From Burkholderia savannae (lineage in GTDB: Bacteria; Pseudomonadota; Gammaproteobacteria; Burkholderiales; Burkholderiaceae): DNA of 64,000 nt. The position numbers were made by a program, and so were the translations under genes. This document shows positions 9,757 through 19,026 of the stretch, in pieces. The stretch covers positions 558,001 to 622,000 of the forward strand of contig NZ_CP013417.1 in the NCBI RefSeq assembly GCF_001524445.2, written 5' to 3'. Position 1 is the first letter of the stretch; each line of letters begins with the position of its first letter. The notes under the pieces are model-generated. The model was not told where the DNA came from, did not search any database, and saw nothing but the letters and a program-made list of their open reading frames with translations.

Positions 9757-12537
9757 ATGACCGACGCTTCCGACCTGCCGTCCCTTTCCTACTCGCACTA
9801 TCTCGCCCGCGCGGTCGCGGCGCGGCCGGCGCTCGCCGCGCGCATCGCCGCGTGGGCGGCCGCGCCCGTCGCCCGCGCGGCGCTCGATTCGCGCCTCGAC
9901 GCGCTGCTCGCCGAAGGCGGCCAGCCGCCGTCCGAGGACGCGTTGAAAAAGGCGCTGCGGCAGCTGCGCGCCGAGGCGTTCGGCGCGATCGCCGAGCGCG
10001 ACCTGTCGGGGCGCGCCGATGTCGCCGAAGTCACGGGCGCGATGACGGACCTCGCGGAGGCCGCGATCCAGCGCTCGCTCGCGCTGCTGTCGGCCGAGCT
10101 CGAGGCGCTGTACGGGGAGCCCCGCGGCCCGTCGGGCGAGCGGCTCGCGCTCGGCGTCGTCGGGATGGGCAAGCTCGGCGGCCGCGAGCTGAACGTATCG
10201 TCGGACATCGACTTGATCTTCGTCTACGAGGACGACGGCGAGACGGCGGGCGGCGCCCGCGCGCCGATCTCCGCGCAGGAGTTCTTCACGCGGCTCGGCC
10301 GGCGCCTGATCGGCGTGCTGTCCGAGGCGACCGCCGACGGCTACGTGTTTCGCGTCGACATGCGGCTGCGCCCGAACGGCGATTCCGGCCCGCTCGTTTG
10401 CAGCCTCGGCATGCTCGAGGAGTACTTCTACGTGCAGGGGCGCGAGTGGGAGCGCTATGCGTGGATCAAGGGCCGGCTCGTGACCGAGCGCGAAAGCGCC
10501 GCCGCGCGCCGCCTCGCGCAGCAGCTCGACGCGATCGTCAAGCCGTTCGTCTACCGGCGCTATCTCGATTTCGGCGTGATCGGCGCGATCCGGTCGCTGC
10601 ACGAGCAGATCCGGCAGGAGGCGCGGCGGCGCGCGACGATGCGGCCCGACAAGGCCGACGACATCAAGCTCGGCCGCGGCGGGATTCGCGAGATCGAGTT
10701 CAGCGCGCAGGTGTTCCAGCTGATTCGCGGCGGGCAGGACGCGGGCTTCCGGGTGCGCCCGACGCTCGCCGTGCTGCGCCACGCGAGCGCGAGCGGCCTG
10801 ATCGCGGAAGACGTGCGCGCGGGCCTCGCCGACGCCTATCTGTTCCTGCGCACGCTCGAGCACCGGCTGCAATACCGGAACGACGCGCAGACGCATGCGA
10901 TGCCCGTCGATCCGGCCGAGCGTGCGGCGCTCGCGGCGTCGCTCGGGTTCGCCGATTACGCGGCGCTCGCGGCGGAGCTCGACCGGCACCGCGCGTTCGT
11001 CGAGGCGCAGTTCGACCAGGTGTTCGCCGACAAGGCGGGCGGCGGCAAGCGCGGCGCGGACGAAGGCGGCGCGGCGGGCTGCATCTGGAGCGGCGCGCTC
11101 GCCGACGACGGCGCCGACGACGCGCTCGCCGCGCGCCTGGCCGAGCTCGGCTTCGCCGATCCGGCGGCGGTGCTCGCGCGGCTGCAGGCGGTGTGGCGCT
11201 CGTCGCGCTACACGGGGCTGCCGGAATCGAGCCGTGTGCGCTTCGACCGCGTCGCGCAGCGCGCGCTCGAGGCGGCGCCGCGCATCGACGCCGCGCATCG
11301 CGACGAGACCGTGGTGCGCTGCTTCGACCTGCTCGAGACCGTCGGCCGGCGCGGCGCGTATCTCGCGCTCCTGACCGAATATCCGGCGGCGTTGCAGCGG
11401 GTGCTGTCGGTGCTCGGCGCGACGCGCTGGGGCGGCGGCTACCTGATCCGCCACCCGCAATTGCTCGACGAGCTGCTCGACGACGAAGCGATTGCGAGCC
11501 CGTTCGACTGGCCGGCGTTCAAGGACGCGCTGCGCAAGCGGCTCGCCGCCGCCGACGGCGCCGAGCACCAGATGGATCTGTTGCGCCACGCGCACCAGGC
11601 CGAAGTGTTCCGGATTCTGCTGCTCGATCTGGCGGGCAAGCTGTCGGTCGAGCACGTGAGCGACCGCCTGTCGGAACTCGCCGACGCGATGCTCGACGTG
11701 ACGATCGGCGTCGTCTGGGCGCAGCTCGCGAAGCGGCACTGCGACACGCCGCGTTTCGCGGTGATCGCGTACGGCAAGCTCGGCGGCAAGGAGCTCGGCT
11801 ACGCGTCCGATCTCGACCTGATTTTCCTGTACGACGATCCGGACGAGCGCGCGGCGGACGTCTACACGACGTTCACGCGGCGCCTGATCACGTGGCTCAC
11901 CACCGCGACGGGCGCGGGCACGCTGTTCGACATCGACCTGCGGCTGCGGCCGAACGGCGAGGCGGGGCTGCTCGTCACCGATCTCGACGCGTTCCGCCGC
12001 TATCAGCTGCGCGAGGGCGACGCGGCGAACACCGCGTGGGTGTGGGAGCACCAGGCGCTCACGCGCGCGCGCTACAGCGCGGGCGACGCGCGGATCGGCG
12101 CGGCGTTCGAGGCGATCCGCGTGCAGGTGCTGACGACGCCGCGCGACGCGGCGGTGCTCGCGACCGAGATCGTCGGGATGCGCGACAAGGTGTTCGCCGG
12201 GCATCCGAACACGAGCGAGCTGTTCGATCTGAAGCACGACCGCGGCGGGATGGTCGACATCGAGTTCATCGTCCAGTACTGGGTGCTGCTGCACGCGGCG
12301 CGCCATCCGGAGATGATTCGCAACACCGGCAATATCGCGCTGCTGCGCGAGGTGTCGCGCTTCGGGCTGATGAGCGAGGAGGAAGCGGAGACGGTCGGCG
12401 CCGCCTACCGGATCTACCGGAGGCTGCAGCACCGGCTGCGGCTCGACGGGATGGAGAAGGCGCGCGTCGAGCCGGAGCGGGTCGCGGCCGAGCGGGACGC
12501 GGTGGCCGCGCTGTGGAATCGCGTGTTCGGGGCGTAG
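9757..12537 (+). CDS. glnE: Bifunctional glutamine synthetase adenylyltransferase/deadenylase
   Basis: A 926-residue GlnE that adenylylates and deadenylylates glutamine synthetase in response to PII and glutamine, setting nitrogen assimilation. Two nucleotidyltransferase domains are visible. The first has GMGKLGGRELNVSSDIDLI near residue 137, and the second has AYGKLGGKELGYASDLDLI near residue 670. Each is followed by a DxRLRPNG segment (DMRLRPNGDSG and DLRLRPNGEAG). The start is the ATG at 9757 that opens MTDASDLPSL. The frame is open upstream to 9664, but with Arg-rich spacer-like residues. It is divergent from yhdP with a 183-base spacer. Confidence 0.95.
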   Translation: MTDASDLPSLSYSHYLARAVAARPALAARIAAWAAAPVARAALDSRLDALLAEGGQPPSEDALKKALRQLRAEAFGAIAERDLSGRADVAEVTGAMTDLAEAAIQRSLALLSAELEALYGEPRGPSGERLALGVVGMGKLGGRELNVSSDIDLIFVYEDDGETAGGARAPISAQEFFTRLGRRLIGVLSEATADGYVFRVDMRLRPNGDSGPLVCSLGMLEEYFYVQGREWERYAWIKGRLVTERESAAARRLAQQLDAIVKPFVYRRYLDFGVIGAIRSLHEQIRQEARRRATMRPDKADDIKLGRGGIREIEFSAQVFQLIRGGQDAGFRVRPTLAVLRHASASGLIAEDVRAGLADAYLFLRTLEHRLQYRNDAQTHAMPVDPAERAALAASLGFADYAALAAELDRHRAFVEAQFDQVFADKAGGGKRGADEGGAAGCIWSGALADDGADDALAARLAELGFADPAAVLARLQAVWRSSRYTGLPESSRVRFDRVAQRALEAAPRIDAAHRDETVVRCFDLLETVGRRGAYLALLTEYPAALQRVLSVLGATRWGGGYLIRHPQLLDELLDDEAIASPFDWPAFKDALRKRLAAADGAEHQMDLLRHAHQAEVFRILLLDLAGKLSVEHVSDRLSELADAMLDVTIGVVWAQLAKRHCDTPRFAVIAYGKLGGKELGYASDLDLIFLYDDPDERAADVYTTFTRRLITWLTTATGAGTLFDIDLRLRPNGEAGLLVTDLDAFRRYQLREGDAANTAWVWEHQALTRARYSAGDARIGAAFEAIRVQVLTTPRDAAVLATEIVGMRDKVFAGHPNTSELFDLKHDRGGMVDIEFIVQYWVLLHAARHPEMIRNTGNIALLREVSRFGLMSEEEAETVGAAYRIYRRLQHRLRLDGMEKARVEPERVAAERDAVAALWNRVFGA

Positions 12538-12573
12538 CGGGGAGCGGGTAGCAGGTGGTGGGAAGGGCGGAGG

Positions 12574-12609
12574 GACGAGAAGGACGAGAAAGACGAGAAA
12601 GACGAGAAG
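12574..12609. repeat. Short tandem repeat, 4 copies of a 9-base unit
   Basis: Four copies of GACGAGAAR (R is G, A, A, G in turn) begin 37 bases after the glnE stop. It is outside the coding region. Confidence 0.85.
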
Positions 12610-12895
12610 GCGCTTGCGCGCGGCCGCTGCCCGACGCTCGCGACGCCGGGCGAACTCGCCGGCGCCGCCGTGCGCCGATTGTCGCGCGATTTGTCCGGGT
12701 GCGCCGGAGGGGCGCAGCGATGCGCTGGGGCGCCGACGATGTCTGCGGCTGTAGCTCTGTGGCTGAGCTGCGGAAACGGAGATGGAGACAGCCGGACGTG
12801 TCAGGAATTTCGTGTGCTGAGGCCGGTTAAAGATCTCAACTGATGGCGGAGGTGAATCGCTCGCCGGACAGAATGGCGAACTGATTGACTGCTTG

Positions 12896-12972
12896 CCGCC
12901 AGCCGCCAGCCGCCAGCCGCCAGCCGCCAGCCGCCAGCCGCCAGCCGCCAACCGCCAACCGCCAACCGCCAA
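12896..12972. repeat. Tandem repeat, 11 copies of a 7-base unit, in two sub-blocks
   Basis: Seven copies of CCGCCAG are followed directly by four copies of CCGCCAA (77 bases), then three CCGCGA hexamers at 12973-12990. The clean split into two variant blocks suggests expansion of single units by slippage. It ends 70 bases before the recN stop, outside any gene I can support. Confidence 0.95.
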
Positions 12973-13041
12973 CCGCGACCGCGACCGCGACCGCAGCCGC
13001 GCCGCGCGGGTTCCGTCGCGGCCGGCATGCATGCCGCCGCG

Positions 13042-14691
13042 TCACGCGGTCAGCATCTCCTTTGCGTGCTTGCGCGTCGTCGCGGTGATCTCGAGGCCGC
13101 CGAGCATCCGCGCGACTTCCTCGATCCGGTTCGCACGGTCGAGCGGCACGACCGTCGACACGGTGCCGCCTGCGCCGTCCTGTCCCTTCGCGACCTGGAA
13201 ATGCTGGTCGCCGCGCGCCGCGACCTGCGGCAGGTGCGTGACGCACAGCACCTGCCGCATCTGCCCGAGCTGATGCAGCAGCCGCCCGACCACCTCGGCG
13301 ACGCCGCCGCCGATGCCCGTGTCGACTTCGTCGAAGATGAGCGTCGGCGTCGGGCTCGCCGCGCTCGCGATCACCGCGAGCGCCAAGCTGATCCGCGCGA
13401 GCTCGCCGCCCGACGCGACCTTCGCGAGCGGCCGCAGCGGCACGCCCGCGTGGCCCGCGACGCGGAACTCGACCTGCTCGAGCCCGTGCGCGCCGCCTTC
13501 GGCGAGCGGCACGAGCGCGACCTCGAAGCTCCCGCCCGCCATCGACAACTCCTGCATGCCCGTCGTCACCGCCGCGCCGAGCGCCTTCGCGGCCTGCGCG
13601 CGCGCCTTCGACAGCTTCCTCGCGTCAGCGAGATACGCTTCCTTCGCCTTGTCGGCGATCGCCTGCAGCGCGCTCAGATCGGCGGCGGCGTCGAGCTCGG
13701 CGAGCTGCGCGCGGCGCGCTTCGTGCTCGTCGTGCAGCGTCTCGGGCGGCAGCCGGAACTTGCGCGCGGTCGAGTGCAGCGCGTCGAGCCGCGTTTCGAC
13801 CTGCGCGAGCCGATCCGGATCGAGGTCGAGCCGCTGCGCATAGTGCGACAGCGAGTACGACGCCTCCTGCAACTGGATCTCGGCCGGCTCGAGCGACGCG
13901 AGCGCGTCGTTGAGCGCGGGATCGTACTCGGCGAGGCTTCTGAGCTTCGATACGATCGCGCCCAGTTGCGTGAGCATCGCGTCGTCCGATTCGGAGATCG
14001 CGTCGAGCGCGCCCTGCACGCCGTCGATCAGGTTCGCCGAATGCGTGAGGCGCTTGTGTTCGGCGCTGATCTCGGCCCATTCGCCCGGCTGCGGCGCGAG
14101 CTTGTCGAGCTCGGCGAGCTGCCACGCGAGCTTTTCGCGCTCGAGCTGGCGCTCGCGCTCGTGCGCTTGCGCGGCGTCGATCGCCTGCGTCGCGTCGTGC
14201 CACGCGCGGTAGCCGCGCGCGACCGCGCCTGCGTCGGCGACGAGCCCCGAGTGCGTGTCGAACAGCTCGCGCTGCGCGTCGGCGCGCATCAGCAACTGAT
14301 GCGCGTGCTGGCCGTGTATGTCGACGAGCATCTCGCCCACTTCGCGCAGCTGCGCGAGCGTCGCGCTCGTGCCGTTGATGAACGCGCGCGAGCGGCCGCC
14401 CGCGTCGACGACGCGCCGCAGCATTACCGTGTCGTCGGCGTCGAACGCGTGCTCGTCGAGCCAGCGCACGACGCGGTCGTGCGGCGTGAATTCGGCGCTG
14501 ATGTCGGCGCGGCTGCTGCCGGTGCGCACGACGCTCGCGTCGGCGCGCTCGCCGAGCGCGAGCGCGAGCGCGTCGATCAGGATCGATTTGCCGGCGCCCG
14601 TTTCGCCTGAGAAAACTGTGAAGCCGCTGTCGAATTCGAGATCGAGCGCGGCGACGATGACGAAGTCGCGGATCGAGAGGTGGCGGAGCAT
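13042..14691 (-). CDS. recN: DNA repair protein RecN
   Basis: A 549-residue RecN, an SMC-like ATPase that acts in double-strand break repair. The Walker A motif GETGAGKS is at about residue 30. The middle is a long Ala/Glu/Arg-rich coiled-coil region. The C-terminal half carries the signature VASGGELARISLAL and a Walker B segment with FDEVDTGIGG. The start is the ATG at 14691 (MLRHLSIRDF). It lies 28 bases downstream of nadK in the same direction, the usual nadK-recN pair. LexA control is expected from the family, but I did not find a clear SOS box in the 28-base spacer. Confidence 0.95.
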   Translation of the reverse strand: MLRHLSIRDFVIVAALDLEFDSGFTVFSGETGAGKSILIDALALALGERADASVVRTGSSRADISAEFTPHDRVVRWLDEHAFDADDTVMLRRVVDAGGRSRAFINGTSATLAQLREVGEMLVDIHGQHAHQLLMRADAQRELFDTHSGLVADAGAVARGYRAWHDATQAIDAAQAHERERQLEREKLAWQLAELDKLAPQPGEWAEISAEHKRLTHSANLIDGVQGALDAISESDDAMLTQLGAIVSKLRSLAEYDPALNDALASLEPAEIQLQEASYSLSHYAQRLDLDPDRLAQVETRLDALHSTARKFRLPPETLHDEHEARRAQLAELDAAADLSALQAIADKAKEAYLADARKLSKARAQAAKALGAAVTTGMQELSMAGGSFEVALVPLAEGGAHGLEQVEFRVAGHAGVPLRPLAKVASGGELARISLALAVIASAASPTPTLIFDEVDTGIGGGVAEVVGRLLHQLGQMRQVLCVTHLPQVAARGDQHFQVAKGQDGAGGTVSTVVPLDRANRIEEVARMLGGLEITATTRKHAKEMLTA

Positions 14692-14719
14692 GGGTGTCGT
14701 CGGAGGATGGCGTCAGGAC

Positions 14720-15625
14720 TTATGCGTCGTCGTCTTCTTCTTCGCTCGACGGGTGTTCGTTCCAGTGCAGCTTCTTGCGCAGCGTCGCGTAGTAGCTGTA
14801 GCCGACGGGATGCAGGAACGGCACCGTGTGCTTCGAGCGGCGCACCTCGATCGTGTCGTTCAGCTCGAGTGCGGTGAACGATTGCATGTCGAAGTTCACG
14901 TTCACGTCGCGCCCGCCGATGATCTGGATCGCGATCTTCGAATCGTCCGGCAGCACGATCGGCCGGTTCGACAGCGCGTGCGGCGCGATCGGCACCAGTA
15001 CGATCCCCTGCAGCTGCGGATGCAGGATCGGCCCCTGCGACGACAGCGCGTATGCGGTCGAGCCCGTCGGCGTCGCGACGATGAGGCCGTCCGAGCGCTG
15101 GTTGTACATGAACCGGCCGTCGACCGACACGCGCAGCTCGGCCATGCCGGAGAAGCCGCTGCGGTTGACGACGACGTCGTTGAACGCGAGCGCGTGGTAG
15201 ATCGGCTCACCGCTGCGCACGATCCTCGACTCGAGCAGCGTGCGTTCCTCGCGCTCGTAGCTGCCCGCGAGCATCATCGGCACGACTTCCTGCATGTCGG
15301 ACGCCGGGATGTCGGTGATGAAGCCGAGCCGGCCGTGGTTGATGCCGATGAGCGGCGTCTTGTACGGCGCGAGCTGGCGGCCGATGCCGAGCATCGTGCC
15401 GTCGCCGCCCAGCACGACCGCGACGTCGGCGCGCGCGCCGATCTCGGCGGGCGTGAGCGCCGGGTAGCCCGCGCTGCCGATCGCCTGCGCCGTGTCCGCC
15501 TCGAACACGACTTCGAAGCCGCGCTTCGCGATGCACGCGGCCAGCGACACGAGCGGCTCGGCGATGCCGGGCGTGTTGCTGCGTCCGACGAGCGCGACGG
15601 TATGGAATTGGTGGCCGATTTTCAT
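14720..15625 (-). CDS. nadK: NAD kinase
   Basis: A 301-residue ATP/polyphosphate-dependent NAD kinase that makes NADP. The [11 protein letters not shown] motif with the catalytic Asp, the [10 protein letters not shown] segment and [16 protein letters not shown] are all present. The start is the ATG at 15625 ([12 protein letters not shown]), which fits the family. The frame is open further upstream, through repeat-derived residues. The C-terminus is a short acidic run (SSEEEDDDA). It precedes recN and diverges from hrcA across a 200-base spacer. Confidence 0.94.
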   Translation of the reverse strand: MKIGHQFHTVALVGRSNTPGIAEPLVSLAACIAKRGFEVVFEADTAQAIGSAGYPALTPAEIGARADVAVVLGGDGTMLGIGRQLAPYKTPLIGINHGRLGFITDIPASDMQEVVPMMLAGSYEREERTLLESRIVRSGEPIYHALAFNDVVVNRSGFSGMAELRVSVDGRFMYNQRSDGLIVATPTGSTAYALSSQGPILHPQLQGIVLVPIAPHALSNRPIVLPDDSKIAIQIIGGRDVNVNFDMQSFTALELNDTIEVRRSKHTVPFLHPVGYSYYATLRKKLHWNEHPSSEEEDDDA

Positions 15626-15701
15626 GCCGGCATTACACCATAGCTCGATGACGAAAAGAACCGCTCGCCGGCCCGGGGGGCGGCAAAACGGGCCAAGGGC
15701 G

Positions 15702-15771
15702 GTCGCAAGCCGGTCGCAAGCGGGTGCAAGCGGGTGCAAGCGGGGCAAGCGGGGCAAGCGGGGCAAGCGGG
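15702..15771. repeat. Tandem repeat of 9/10-base units between nadK and hrcA
   Basis: One CGGTCGCAAG unit is followed by two CGGGTGCAAG units (15721-15740) and three CGGGGCAAG units (15741-15767), with a degenerate copy before. The array occupies the middle of the only divergent promoter region between nadK and hrcA and ends about 55 bases before the hrcA ATG. Copy-number change could alter promoter spacing or context. That is inference. Confidence 0.85.
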
Positions 15772-15825
15772 CGGCGCGCACGGGATGCTCGCGGGCGCCG
15801 CCCGGTTGCGCTAAAATTTTCCGTC

Positions 15826-16848
15826 ATGCTAGATCCACGCGCACGAACCCTCCTCAAGACCCTGATCGAGCGGTATATCGCCGACGGTCAGCCGGTCGGA
15901 TCGCGCACGTTGTCTCGTTATTCCGGGCTCGAGCTGAGCCCGGCGACGATCCGCAACGTGATGTCCGACCTGGAGGAGCTCGGCCTCGTGTCGAGCCCTC
16001 ACACGTCGGCGGGGCGCGTGCCGACGCCGCGCGGCTATCGCCTGTTCGTCGACACGATGCTGACCGTCGAGTCGCCGATCGATGCCGACGCCGTCACGCG
16101 GCTCGTGCAGACCACGCTGCAGGCGGGCGAGCCGCAGCAGAAGGTCGTCGCGGCCGCGGCGAGCGTGTTGTCGAACCTGTCGCAGTTCGCGGGCGTCGTG
16201 CTGACGCCGCGCCGCAGCCACGTGTTCAAGCAGATCGAATTCCTGCGCCTGTCGGACAAGCGGATACTCCTCATCATCGTGACGCCCGAAGGCGACGTGC
16301 AGAACCGCATGATCGCGACGCAGCGCGACTACACGCCCGCGCAGCTCACCGAGGCGTCGAACTACATCAACGCGCACTTCGCCGGCCTGTCGTTCGACGA
16401 GGTGCGCCGCCGGCTGCGCGAGGAAATCGACGAGCTGCGCGGCGACATGACGGCGCTGATGCACGCGGCCGTCACGGCGAGCACCGAGGAGGCCGACGAC
16501 GAGGAAACCGTGCTGATTTCCGGCGAGCGCAACCTGCTCGAAGTGGCGGATCTGTCGTCCGACATGGCGCGGCTGCGCAAGCTGTTCGACGTATTCGACC
16601 AGAAGACGAGCCTGCTGCAACTGCTCGACGTGTCGAGCCACGCGCAGGGCGTGCAGATCTTCATCGGCGGCGAATCGACGCTCGTGCCGATCGACGAGAT
16701 GAGCGTCGTGACGGCGCCGTACGAGGTCAACGGCAAGATCGTCGGCACGCTCGGCGTGATCGGCCCGACGCGGATGGCCTACAACCGCGTGATTCCGATC
16801 GTCGACATCACCGCGCGCCTCCTGTCGATGACGCTCAGCCAGCAGTAA
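15826..16848 (+). CDS. hrcA: Heat-inducible transcription repressor HrcA
   Basis: A 340-residue HrcA (usual length 330-350), the repressor that binds CIRCE operators of groESL/dnaK-type operons and is released on heat shock as GroEL is titrated. The N-terminal winged-helix is visible ([20 protein letters not shown], then [10 protein letters not shown] and [12 protein letters not shown]). The C-terminus has the conserved [18 protein letters not shown]. The ATG at 15826 has no Shine-Dalgarno and a TAAAAT only nine bases before it, which raises the possibility of a leaderless message. I found no canonical CIRCE sequence in the window, so its target probably lies elsewhere. Confidence 0.95.
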   Translation: MLDPRARTLLKTLIERYIADGQPVGSRTLSRYSGLELSPATIRNVMSDLEELGLVSSPHTSAGRVPTPRGYRLFVDTMLTVESPIDADAVTRLVQTTLQAGEPQQKVVAAAASVLSNLSQFAGVVLTPRRSHVFKQIEFLRLSDKRILLIIVTPEGDVQNRMIATQRDYTPAQLTEASNYINAHFAGLSFDEVRRRLREEIDELRGDMTALMHAAVTASTEEADDEETVLISGERNLLEVADLSSDMARLRKLFDVFDQKTSLLQLLDVSSHAQGVQIFIGGESTLVPIDEMSVVTAPYEVNGKIVGTLGVIGPTRMAYNRVIPIVDITARLLSMTLSQQ

Positions 16849-17002
16849 CCGGTTCCGTCCGCGTTTCATCGCCGTTTCATCATACTTTTTCGGCATCCGA
16901 CGCCGTTTTCCCCTCGCTCGAATCCGTCACCGCCATCGTGCCGGCGCGCCGCTCGCCGTGCAATCGGCCGGACGGCCGACTGGTGGCCCCGGGCCGCCCC
17001 GC

Positions 17003-17008
17003 TATAAT
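17003..17008 (+). promoter_or_regulatory. Probable -10 box for hemH
   Basis: A perfect TATAAT lies 38 bases before the hemH start codon in the otherwise GC-rich hrcA-hemH spacer. No good -35 hexamer is visible at the right distance. Confidence 0.55.
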
Positions 17009-17046
17009 GAGTGTCGTTCGATTCGGTGCCCAGGCACGCTCTTTCC

Positions 17047-18114
17047 ATGCGTTTTGACCTCGAACCGCCGTCGCACGCGTCGGCCGCCCACCGCGTCGCC
17101 GTGCTGCTCGTCAATCTCGGCACGCCCGACGAGCCGACGCCGCGCGCGGTGCGCCGCTATCTCGCGCAATTCCTGTCCGATCCGCGGGTCGTCGAGATCC
17201 CGCAGCTCGTCTGGCAGGCTCTCCTGCGCACGCTGATCCTGCCGCTGCGCAGCCGCGCGTCCGCGAAGAAGTACGCGGCCGTCTGGCTGTCCGAAGGCTC
17301 GCCGCTGCGCGTGCATACGGAGCGCCAGGTCGAGAGCGTGCGGCCGCTCTTCGCGGCGAACGGCTACCGGGTGATCGTCGAGTACGCGATGCGCTACGGC
17401 ACGCCGAGCATCGCCGACGTGCTCGCGCAGCTCAAGCGCGCGGGCGCCGAGCGCGTGCTGCTGCTGCCGATGTACCCGCAATATTCGGCGTCGACGACGG
17501 CCACCGCGTTTGACGCGGCGTTCGCCGCGCTCGGCCGGATGCGCAACCAGCCCGAGATTCGCACCGTGCGCCACTACGCCGACCATCCGGCCTACATTCA
17601 CGCGCTTGCCGAGCAGGTTCGCCACTATTGGGCGGTGCACGGCCGGCCCGCGTTCGATTCGGGCGACAAGCTCGTGCTGAGCTTTCACGGCGTGCCGAAG
17701 CGCACGCTCGATCTCGGCGATCCGTACCACGATCAATGCCAGCAGACGGCCGCGCTGCTGATGTCCGCGCTCGGCCTGACGACGTTCGAGTGCCGGGTCA
17801 CGTTCCAGTCGCGCTTCGGCAAGGCCGAGTGGCTGCAGCCCTATACCGCGCCGACGCTCAGGGAGCTGGGCGCGGCGGGCGTGCGCCGCACGGACGTGTT
17901 CTGCCCGGGCTTCACCGCCGACTGCCTCGAGACGATCGAGGAAATCGGGATCGAGGGGCGCGGCGAGTTCCTGCACGGCGGCGGCAAGGAGTTTCACCGG
18001 ATTCCGTGCCTGAATGCGTCGCGCGCATGGATCTCGGCGCTCGGCGAGATCGCCGCCGAAAACCTGCAAGGCTGGCCGGTGCGCGCGGCGCCGGCACCGG
18101 AGGCCGTGAGCTGA
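17047..18114 (+). CDS. hemH: Ferrochelatase
   Basis: A 355-residue ferrochelatase that inserts Fe2+ into protoporphyrin IX, the last step of haem synthesis. Key segments are [20 protein letters not shown] near the N-terminus, [17 protein letters not shown] with the catalytic His, and the C-terminal [16 protein letters not shown]. The start is the ATG at 17047 (MRFDLEPPS). A longer frame begins at 17011, but that ATG overlaps the -10 region. It lies five bases upstream of hslR and is probably co-transcribed with it. Confidence 0.95.
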   Translation: MRFDLEPPSHASAAHRVAVLLVNLGTPDEPTPRAVRRYLAQFLSDPRVVEIPQLVWQALLRTLILPLRSRASAKKYAAVWLSEGSPLRVHTERQVESVRPLFAANGYRVIVEYAMRYGTPSIADVLAQLKRAGAERVLLLPMYPQYSASTTATAFDAAFAALGRMRNQPEIRTVRHYADHPAYIHALAEQVRHYWAVHGRPAFDSGDKLVLSFHGVPKRTLDLGDPYHDQCQQTAALLMSALGLTTFECRVTFQSRFGKAEWLQPYTAPTLRELGAAGVRRTDVFCPGFTADCLETIEEIGIEGRGEFLHGGGKEFHRIPCLNASRAWISALGEIAAENLQGWPVRAAPAPEAVS

Positions 18115-18119
18115 CCGCC

Positions 18120-18527
18120 ATGAATTTCAAGATATCGACCGAACCCGGCGCGCGGCTGCGCATCGACAAGTGGCTCTGGGCTGCGCGCTTTTTCAAGACC
18201 CGTTCGCTCGCGGCCGACGCCGTCGAAAAAGGGCGGGTGAGGATCGGCGGCGCGGCCGTCAAGCCGGCGAAGGAGGTGCGCGTCGGCGATCGGGTCGACG
18301 TGACGATCGAAGGCGTCGTCTGGGAGGTTGACGTGCTCGGCGTGTGCGACGTGCGCGGGCCCGCGAGCGTCGCGCAGACGCTCTACGCGGAGACGGAAGC
18401 GGGGCGGGAGAAGCGTCTCGCGGAACTCGAGCGGCGCCGGCATTTCCGCGAGCCGGCGGCGCAGTTGCACGGGCGGCCGACGAAGCGGGACCGCCGCGTC
18501 ATCGACAGATTTTCGAATGAGAACTGA
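18120..18527 (+). CDS. hslR: S4-domain RNA-binding protein, HslR (heat shock protein 15) family
   Basis: A 135-residue S4-domain protein. The S4 motif begins at RLRIDKWLWAARFFKTRSLA and runs through VRIGGAAVKPAKEVRVGDRV. A basic C-terminal tail (GRPTKRDRR) follows. HslR/Hsp15 recognises stalled 50S subunits carrying nascent chain-tRNA and helps recycle them. The ATG at 18120 starts five bases after the hemH stop. Identification is by the S4 fold and size. The specific Hsp15 role is family inference. Confidence 0.88.
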   Translation: MNFKISTEPGARLRIDKWLWAARFFKTRSLAADAVEKGRVRIGGAAVKPAKEVRVGDRVDVTIEGVVWEVDVLGVCDVRGPASVAQTLYAETEAGREKRLAELERRRHFREPAAQLHGRPTKRDRRVIDRFSNEN

Positions 18528-18660
18528 ATAGCTGATCGAACGTCGCGCGTGCGCTGCCGTATTCGGTCGTCCGTTCGGTGACGGCGCCCGATAGGCAGAT
18601 GGTCGTCGTGCCGGCGATGAGTACCAGCGCGACTGCCGAGATAGCGAAGGTCAGTTTCAC
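18499..18660 (-). CDS. Small hypothetical protein with N-terminal signal/membrane segment
   Basis: A possible 53-residue protein starting at a GTG with a good Shine-Dalgarno (GAGGGGAG about six bases upstream). Residues 3-22 form a hydrophobic segment (LTFAISAVALVLIAGTTTIC) behind a Lys, like an uncleaved signal anchor. The rest is polar (TERTTEYGSARATFDQLF). It converges on hslR and overlaps its last 29 bases. I do not recognise the family. Evidence is limited to the ribosome site and the signal-like start. Confidence 0.4.
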   Translation of the reverse strand: MKLTFAISAVALVLIAGTTTICLSGAVTERTTEYGSARATFDQLFSSHSKICR

Positions 18661-19026
18661 GGTACTCCCCTCGAGAAGACGGGTGAAAGGGCCTCTGGTC
18701 CGGTGTCGGGCGACTGTCGGGGTAGGGTATACGTGCTCCGCGACACGCCTGATGGAAGTGTAGTTCAGCGCATTGGTGCGATCCAGCGAACGGTCGGTAA
18801 GGGTTGTTACAGGCCGTTTCGGCCCGAATTCGCGACGCGCGGCCGCATCGCACCGCAATGCGGCGCGATGCCTTCGCCGGGGGCGCGATTCTTGCGGAAA
18901 CTCCTCTTGAATTTGCCGCCCCGGGCCCCATTTGCACCGATATTGTGCGGCGCCGGCCGTTTGCCCGCAAAAGCGCGGAACCGGTTGCCGTTTTGGCATT
19001 AACCTCTAAACCGACTTTCTAGCGAT
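18528..19026. other. Spacer between hslR and grpE
   Basis: About 500 bases. They hold the small minus-strand frame above and the heat-shock promoter of grpE. Nothing else is recognised. Confidence 0.5.
18906..18933 (+). promoter_or_regulatory. Sigma-32 (heat shock) promoter of grpE
   Basis: CTTGAAT at 18906-18912 and CCCCATTT at 18926-18933 match the RpoH consensus (CTTGAAA, 11-16 bases, CCCCATNT), with 14 bases between CTTGAA and the -10. The grpE ATG lies 93 bases downstream. Confidence 0.85.

Larger units (their letters stand above)
12538..13041. other. Intergenic region between convergent glnE and recN, rich in short repeats
   Basis: About 500 bases with no supported gene. It holds a four-copy 9-base repeat at 12574-12609 and the 7-base repeat at 12896-12972. 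Between them, bases 12775-12890 are less GC-rich than their surroundings and unlike either repeat. I do not recognise that stretch. Confidence 0.5.

Noticed and set aside
12745..12790. tRNA-like stretch near GTAGCTCTGTGGCTGAGCTG
   Set aside because: No cloverleaf can be formed and no T-loop consensus follows. I see no tRNA or rRNA gene in the window.
9733..13032. Long minus-strand frame opposite glnE
   Set aside because: It is a shadow of glnE. Its C-terminal part runs opposite the GlnE nucleotidyltransferase motifs, and its N-terminal part is translated repeat (GGWRLAA units).
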